Source: CAVTHK01 sp964552235
GTDB taxonomy: Bacteria; Spirochaetota; Spirochaetia; SZUA-6; CAVTHK01
Length of the DNA: 18,553 bases
Assembly: GCA_964552235.1 (NCBI GenBank)
Contig: CAZKGO010000092.1
Location: forward strand, 1-18,553
Direction: 5' to 3'
Positions 14,461 through 18,553 of this stretch are shown piece after piece. Both the position numbers and the translations under genes were made by a program. The stretch's first letter is position 1; every line of letters starts with the position of its first letter. The notes below the pieces were generated by a model. That model was not told where the DNA came from and made no database searches. It saw nothing but the letters and a program-made list of their open reading frames with translations.

Positions 14461-15234
14461 ATGGTCTATACACACAAAGTGCTCATGATGGTAATGGCTG
14501 TGGTCCTCGGGGCCGGCGCCCTTGCGTGGGCCCAGGAACCAACGGCGCCCGCGGCGACCAACGTGTCGTTCTCGGGACCCGGCGGAGTGACGCTCAAGGG
14601 ATACCTGGCCGTGCCGGCCGGCGGCGGCCGCGCTCCCGCAGTCGTGCTGATCCACGAGTGGTGGGGCCTGAACAACGACATGGCCCGTCTCGCCGACGCG
14701 CTGGCCTCAGAGGGCTACGTGGTGCTGGCGGCCGATGCCTTTCGCGGCAGCGTGGCGAGCGACGCGGCCGCAGCCCGCAAGCAGACCACCGAGACCCCGG
14801 CCGAGCGGATCGCCGCTGATCTCGACGCCGCGCTCGACTACCTGCGGTCGCATCCGCGGGTCGACGCTGACCGCGTCGCCTCTCTCGGCTTCTGCTTCGG
14901 CGGCACGCAGGCGATGCGGATGGGCACCCGGCGTCCCGATCTCGCCGCGGTGGTGATCTTCTACGGAGGCGGCCCGATCCAGGATGCCGCCGGTCTCGGC
15001 AGCATGAAGGGTCCCGTGCTCGGCATCTACGGCGAGCAGGATCAGGGCATCCCGGTGCCTCAGGTGCGCGCCTTCGAATCGGCCCTCGACGCCCGCTCGA
15101 TTCCCAACGTCTTCACCGTCTACCCCGGCGTCGGCCACGCCTTTGTCAAGAGCACGACTTACCGCGACGGCGCCGCGGCCGAGAGGGCGTGGCGGCAGAT
15201 GGTCGAGTTCCTCGCCAACACCCTCAAGAAGTAG
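14461..15234 (+). CDS. Secreted dienelactone hydrolase-family protein
   Basis: This 257-residue alpha/beta hydrolase is of the dienelactone hydrolase family. A Sec signal peptide (about 1-24, ending AWA before QEP) sends it to the periplasm. The family triad is complete: nucleophile Cys145 in GFCFGG, Asp194 in YGEQDQG and His226 in GVGHAF. Glu66 in IHEWWGLN is the residue that positions the Cys in dienelactone hydrolase. The C-terminal segment AERAWRQMVEFLANTLKK is typical. True dienelactone hydrolases act in chlorocatechol breakdown. The secreted location here and the absence of aromatic catabolic genes argue for another ester or lactone substrate. It follows the lyase gene by 62 bp and may be partly co-transcribed. 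Confidence 0.9.
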   Translation: MVYTHKVLMMVMAVVLGAGALAWAQEPTAPAATNVSFSGPGGVTLKGYLAVPAGGGRAPAVVLIHEWWGLNNDMARLADALASEGYVVLAADAFRGSVASDAAAARKQTTETPAERIAADLDAALDYLRSHPRVDADRVASLGFCFGGTQAMRMGTRRPDLAAVVIFYGGGPIQDAAGLGSMKGPVLGIYGEQDQGIPVPQVRAFESALDARSIPNVFTVYPGVGHAFVKSTTYRDGAAAERAWRQMVEFLANTLKK

Positions 15235-15253
15235 CTTCGTCGTCCGATCAACG

Positions 15254-15287
15254 GGCGACCGCGCCGCCTCGAGACGGCGCGGTCGCC
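15254..15287. terminator. Perfect 13-bp GC hairpin between convergent genes
   Basis: GGCGACCGCGCCG and its exact complement CGGCGCGGTCGCC enclose an 8-nt loop (CCTCGAGA). It lies 19 nt after the hydrolase stop and 20 nt before the stop of the converging outer-membrane protein gene. No T-run follows on either strand. It probably acts as a bidirectional transcription barrier or 3'-end stabiliser rather than a classical intrinsic terminator. Confidence 0.6.
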
Positions 15288-15307
15288 TGCACCCCCGCCC
15301 CTGCTGC

Positions 15308-16675
15308 CTAGAACCGGTACGAGAGGGAGAGGCGCATGTAGGAGCTGTCGGCGTACTGCCCGAGCTCGCCCTGCTCGTCGCCGCCAAAGATGCCCGCCGC
15401 CAGATCGACGCGCGCATCCCCGACGACCAGACCCACGGTTGGCATCAGCAGGAAGTCGCGGTCCTCGATGCCGACGAGAGCCCTGAGCTGCCACTCCACG
15501 GTGTCCTTGAGCAGCTTTTGCGAGAGGACGGCCGTGATCCGGCTCCTGGTACGGTCGGTGCCCGCCTCGATGTCGTACGCCTCGTTGCCGACCCGCGACT
15601 CGAGCAGCCGGCAGGTTCCGTGAGCCTGCAGGTTCAGGTTCACGCCTGCAAACAGGTCGCGGTCGAATCCCAGCGACCAGGCGATGGCCGGATTGGTCAC
15701 ATCCGGATCGTCGCCGCAAAGATCCTCGGTCACGTTCGCCGCCAGCTCGGCGCGGAGGTTCAGCCCGCCGACGACCGCGGCGAAGTCGGCGCCCGCCTGG
15801 TAGTAGCGGTCGTAGGACACCGGCAGGGGCGTTCCGCCTGCCAGAGCCAGCATCGAGGCGAGGTCCGAAGCGACGACGGGAGTCGGGAGGTATCCGCTGA
15901 AGAGCTGGCCGCCCAGGTCGGCGGCGCCCAGGGTCGTCGTGAACCGCAGCCCGCCGTGGGCCCAGCCGAGCGATTCGGTGTCCGGAGTGTCGAGCACGCG
16001 CTGCGGGTCGGTCGGGTCGACGCCGAGGGCCGCGACCGCCGCTTTGAGATCGCGCACCGCCAGCGGCGCCCACGGCCCGTCCCAGGCAATGCGGTGGCCT
16101 TCGAAGCCGGCAGCGAACACGGCCTCGAGCCGGGAGCGTTCACCCATCGCGACCGAGGCGCGCAGCATCGGCCGCGCGATCTTGCGCTCGCGCTCGTCGG
16201 TGACCGTGAGATCCGTGAGGTCGTCGGGGTTCAGCACGTCCAGCGGCCCCTGGCTGTCGGCCCTGCCCCAGGCGACCTTGAGCAGGCCGCCTTCGAGGTC
16301 CACGGGTCCGAGATAGATCCGCACGAACGCCTCGTCGACGAACGACTCGGGCCACGCGTCCAGAGTCTGCTCCGAGATCCGCAGCTTGAGCGCGGCGTCG
16401 ACCGAGCTGCCGCTGGCCTCGAAATCGAGCCGTCCGCAGGCCAGGCTCGAGAGCGTCATGTCGGCCAGGTCGTCGAGCGAATCGAACAGGAGCGTGGTCC
16501 CGAACTCGATCTCGCCGCCGACCCGCAAGCCGGCCCGGGCCTCCCCGTCGACCGCGCCCGCGGCCTCCTGCGCGTCGCCGAAGCCGAACTCCTGCGAAGC
16601 GACAGGGACCGCCGCGAGGCCGGCGGCCAGCGCCAGGACGGCCGCGGTGCGGCTTCTCGACAGGCGCCCGCTCAT
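15308..16675 (-). CDS. Predicted outer-membrane beta-barrel protein of an MMPL/LolA-like operon
   Basis: A 455-residue protein. The signal peptide (about 1-27, ending VAS before QE) starts with a basic stretch. The mature part has alternating-strand composition and ends in SSYMRLSLSYRF, whose terminal Phe is the usual barrel-assembly signal. Segments such as FVRIYLGPVDLEGGLLKVAW and DVLNPDDLTDL resemble DUF1302-like proteins, which occur beside MMPL exporters. The mature N-terminus carries FGFGD (residues 30-34), a motif seen again in the neighbouring exporter. The start ATG 16675 overlaps the upstream stop as TGATG and is supported by the signal peptide. The likely role is receiving or passing an exported hydrophobic substrate at the outer membrane; this is inferred from context. 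Confidence 0.82.
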   Translation of the reverse strand: MSGRLSRSRTAAVLALAAGLAAVPVASQEFGFGDAQEAAGAVDGEARAGLRVGGEIEFGTTLLFDSLDDLADMTLSSLACGRLDFEASGSSVDAALKLRISEQTLDAWPESFVDEAFVRIYLGPVDLEGGLLKVAWGRADSQGPLDVLNPDDLTDLTVTDERERKIARPMLRASVAMGERSRLEAVFAAGFEGHRIAWDGPWAPLAVRDLKAAVAALGVDPTDPQRVLDTPDTESLGWAHGGLRFTTTLGAADLGGQLFSGYLPTPVVASDLASMLALAGGTPLPVSYDRYYQAGADFAAVVGGLNLRAELAANVTEDLCGDDPDVTNPAIAWSLGFDRDLFAGVNLNLQAHGTCRLLESRVGNEAYDIEAGTDRTRSRITAVLSQKLLKDTVEWQLRALVGIEDRDFLLMPTVGLVVGDARVDLAAGIFGGDEQGELGQYADSSYMRLSLSYRF

Positions 16676-17448
16676 CACGGCCTGCCCGTCTCGAGAAAGC
16701 GGGTCGTGAACACCCCGTCGGGGATCCTGTCGTCGTACTTGATGATCTCCAGCTGCATGATCGTGGAGGTCTTCGCCTGGACGCTGGTCATCGTCATCGT
16801 CTTCGCGGTGAGGCGTCCCTGCACCGGCTCGACGCCGCCGACCTCCAAGGTCTTCGCCAGCGCGCCCTTCTTGTCGAACATCTCGATCCTGAGGGCGATC
16901 GAGGTGGCCTTCTCGATCCAGGACACCATCTTCGAGTACTGGTAGCCGCTGTCCCTGGGCGTCGACTCGATCACCCAGCACGGCCTGCCGTCGATCGGCT
17001 CTTCGCGCAGCAGCACGTGGGCGTCCTCCTCGACGTCGCGATCGGCGGAGGAGATGTCGTCGTAGGAAAAGTCGGTGCCGACAAAGCTGCCCGATCCTTC
17101 GCTTGCCGCGATGCGGCGGACCTTGCCGAGGGCGGGCAGGTATATCCAGCGGTCGTCGTCCCGGCCCGGGTTCTCCACGGTCAGGAAGCGCGTGCCGGCC
17201 ACGCTGGCCGGCTTCTGGAAGATGATTACCGTGCGCGTTCCCTGGCCCGAGTCCTTCGAGTACTGGTCGACCAGCCGCTCGGTGGTGCCTCCGTCTCTCG
17301 CCGTGATCGTCATGCGCGCGCGCATGGAGACCGTCTCGGCGTCGATGCGGTCGCGCGAGCGGCGCACGATCTCGTCGGCGCTCTGGGCCCGGGCGGGCGG
17401 CGCCGACCCCAAGGCCAGCAAGGCCAAGACCGCGACCACGTATTTCAC
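16675..17448 (-). CDS. LolA-like periplasmic protein (outer membrane lipoprotein-sorting family)
   Basis: A 257-residue periplasmic protein with a signal peptide (1-21, ending ARA before QSADE). It shows the pattern of the LolA_like / outer-membrane lipoprotein-sorting family: SADEIVRRSRDRIDAETVS, YSKDSGQGTRTVIIFQKPAS, DDRWIYLPALGKVRRIA, GSFVGTDFSYDDIS, CWVIESTPRD and YSKMVSWIEKATSIALRIEM. Members have an open half-barrel that carries acyl chains and are regularly encoded beside MMPL/RND transporters, probably as a shuttle. GTG 17448 is the start, overlapping the exporter's TGA as GTGA, and the next gene overlaps its own stop (TGATG), so the three are tightly coupled. Confidence 0.88.
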   Translation of the reverse strand: MKYVVAVLALLALGSAPPARAQSADEIVRRSRDRIDAETVSMRARMTITARDGGTTERLVDQYSKDSGQGTRTVIIFQKPASVAGTRFLTVENPGRDDDRWIYLPALGKVRRIAASEGSGSFVGTDFSYDDISSADRDVEEDAHVLLREEPIDGRPCWVIESTPRDSGYQYSKMVSWIEKATSIALRIEMFDKKGALAKTLEVGGVEPVQGRLTAKTMTMTSVQAKTSTIMQLEIIKYDDRIPDGVFTTRFLETGRP

Positions 17449-18553
17449 TTCAGTTCCTCCGTTTCCGCCCCGATGCGCTCAAACGGCAGGGGCCTCCGTA
17501 TGAACGCGGGATCGACGGTGCGCAGCAGGGCGGGCAGCACGGTCAGGCTCACGAGGGCGCTCGTGGCCATGGTGAGGGCGATGAGCGTGCCGAAGAAGGC
17601 GAGCATGAGGAAGCGGGAGAATGCCAGGACCGCGAAGCCCGCGGCCACCGACGCGGCGTTGAACAGGATCGCCTTGCCGGAGGTGACGAACGTGCGCCTG
17701 AGAAAACCGTCGGCCGACCCCGCCCGCAGCCGCTCGCGGTGGTAGGAGTCCATGTAGTGGATCGTGTAGTCGATGCCGATGCCCACCGAGACGCTGGCCA
17801 CCATGGCCGTGCCGATGTTGAGCTTGATGCCAAAGGCTCCCATCACGGCAAAGTTGGCCAGGATCGAGACGGCCAGAGGCGCCAGCCCCACGAGCCCCGC
17901 CACCGCCGAGCGGTAGTAGACGGCGAGAATGAGAAACACCAGGGCGAGCGAGCTCGCCACCGATGTGAGCTGCGAGCGGATCACGAGCCGGTTCAGCGAC
18001 TTCTCCACGAGCGCCAGGCCGCCGATCTCGACCTTGAGCCGCGGCGGAAAGCGTTCGCCGATGTAGGAGCGGATGGCGGCAAGGGCGCGGTCGGTGTCCC
18101 GCTCGCCGACGGTCCGCAGCTGCACGTTCAGGCGGATCGACCGGGGCTCCAGCGGGTCGTCGGCGTAGGAGCTGATGTCGCCCGAGAGGAGGAGCAGGTA
18201 GTTCCCGATGAGGGCCTTCAGCCCCTCGGCGTCCTCCTTTCCGTAGCGGGCGGGGTCGGCGGGGATCTCGTAGTAGGCGGCGCCGCGGTAATTGACCGCC
18301 CGCGCGAGCTCGGCCAGGAGCTGGTCGACGCTCACGGCGCGGCGTCCGCTGCTCGCCGCGGCCCGCAAGAGCAGCTCGACGATCCGCAGGTCGCTGTCCG
18401 CGCGCTGCGCCGCCCCCGGCGCGCCGGCCGCAGGCTCCGCTGCGCCGCTCTCCGCGGCCGGGGAGGGATCCGCTGCGACGTCGCCGAATCCGAACGCGGG
18501 CTCGCCGCCGGAGGCGGCCGGCGCGGCCGCCCTCGCCGCCGTCGCAGTCGCCG
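17445..18553 (-). CDS. MMPL-family RND exporter, C-terminal part (cut by window edge)
   Basis: The last 368 residues of an inner-membrane RND exporter of the MMPL type (lipids, hydrophobic compounds), open to the right edge. From the edge there is an Ala/Pro/Gly-rich segment containing FGFGD (18480-18494), then a periplasmic porter domain (DLRIVELLLRAA to ALVEKSLNR). Five or six membrane helices follow: SSLALVFLILAVYY, LAPLAVSILANFAVMG, a helix ending GIGIDYTIHYMDSYHRERLR (the proton-relay Asp of the family), then ILFNAASVAAGFAVLAF and FFGTLIALTMATSALVSLTV. The C-terminus is short and cytoplasmic. The N-terminal half and the promoter lie outside the window. It is the first gene seen of the operon with the LolA-like and outer-membrane proteins. 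Confidence 0.9.
   Translation of the reverse strand, partial: ATATAARAAAPAASGGEPAFGFGDVAADPSPAAESGAAEPAAGAPGAAQRADSDLRIVELLLRAAASSGRRAVSVDQLLAELARAVNYRGAAYYEIPADPARYGKEDAEGLKALIGNYLLLLSGDISSYADDPLEPRSIRLNVQLRTVGERDTDRALAAIRSYIGERFPPRLKVEIGGLALVEKSLNRLVIRSQLTSVASSLALVFLILAVYYRSAVAGLVGLAPLAVSILANFAVMGAFGIKLNIGTAMVASVSVGIGIDYTIHYMDSYHRERLRAGSADGFLRRTFVTSGKAILFNAASVAAGFAVLAFSRFLMLAFFGTLIALTMATSALVSLTVLPALLRTVDPAFIRRPLPFERIGAETEELK

Noticed and set aside
1..18553. CRISPR arrays, tRNA/rRNA genes, insertion sequences, toxin-antitoxin pairs or prophage genes
   Set aside because: I looked for regularly spaced repeats, RNA gene signatures and transposase or integrase motifs on both strands and found none.

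Overview
The window is GC-rich (about 70 % by eye) bacterial DNA with dense coding on both strands. It carries envelope features of a diderm: lipoprotein and Sec signals, an ExbB/ExbD pair, a predicted beta-barrel protein ending in Phe, and an MMPL/RND exporter with a LolA-like partner. LplB-type sugar transport, a DUF1576 membrane protein and a PepF peptidase together make me lean towards a high-GC member of the Spirochaetota. That is an inference from gene content; no rRNA or marker gene is present.

Layout. (1) 104-2523, minus strand: a decayed sugar-utilisation locus. It holds a sulfatase fragment with two frameshifts, an LplB-type permease with an in-frame stop, and the first 71 residues of an LplC/YtcP-type permease joined out of frame to the C-terminus of its solute-binding protein. 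(2) 2541-4346: intact oligoendopeptidase F. (3) 4484-8421: a Fec/Btu-type ABC importer. ATPase and permease lie in one operon with a stand-alone pyruvate-kinase C-terminal-like protein, which diverges from a flavodoxin. The substrate-binding protein converges on that flavodoxin. (4) 8476-10107: a protein of unknown function diverging from exbB-exbD. (5) 10123-11791: an operon of a DUF1576 membrane protein with clear internal duplication and a small unknown protein. (6) 11963-14398: a secreted lipoprotein of the heparinase II/III type. (7) 14461-15234: a secreted dienelactone hydrolase, ending in a 13-bp GC hairpin. (8) 15308 to the right edge, minus strand: a tightly overlapping operon of MMPL exporter (cut by the edge), LolA-like periplasmic protein and outer-membrane protein.

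How the parts may work together. Region 3 looks like a complete importer for iron-chelate, haem or corrinoid, with two accessory proteins; ExbB/ExbD in region 4 could energise an outer-membrane step, although no TonB or receptor is visible. Region 8 looks like an inner-to-outer-membrane lipid or hydrophobe export system. Regions 1 and 6 point to sulfated or uronic polysaccharides, but only region 6 looks functional.

The most unexpected signal is regulatory. Several genes (pepF, the PK_C-like gene, the flavodoxin, the binding protein and possibly the 162-aa gene) have sigma70-like -35/-10 elements whose -10 ends 6-7 nt before the start codon, with no Shine-Dalgarno sequence. This suggests leaderless mRNAs, whereas other genes in the window have a good Shine-Dalgarno and a normal leader.
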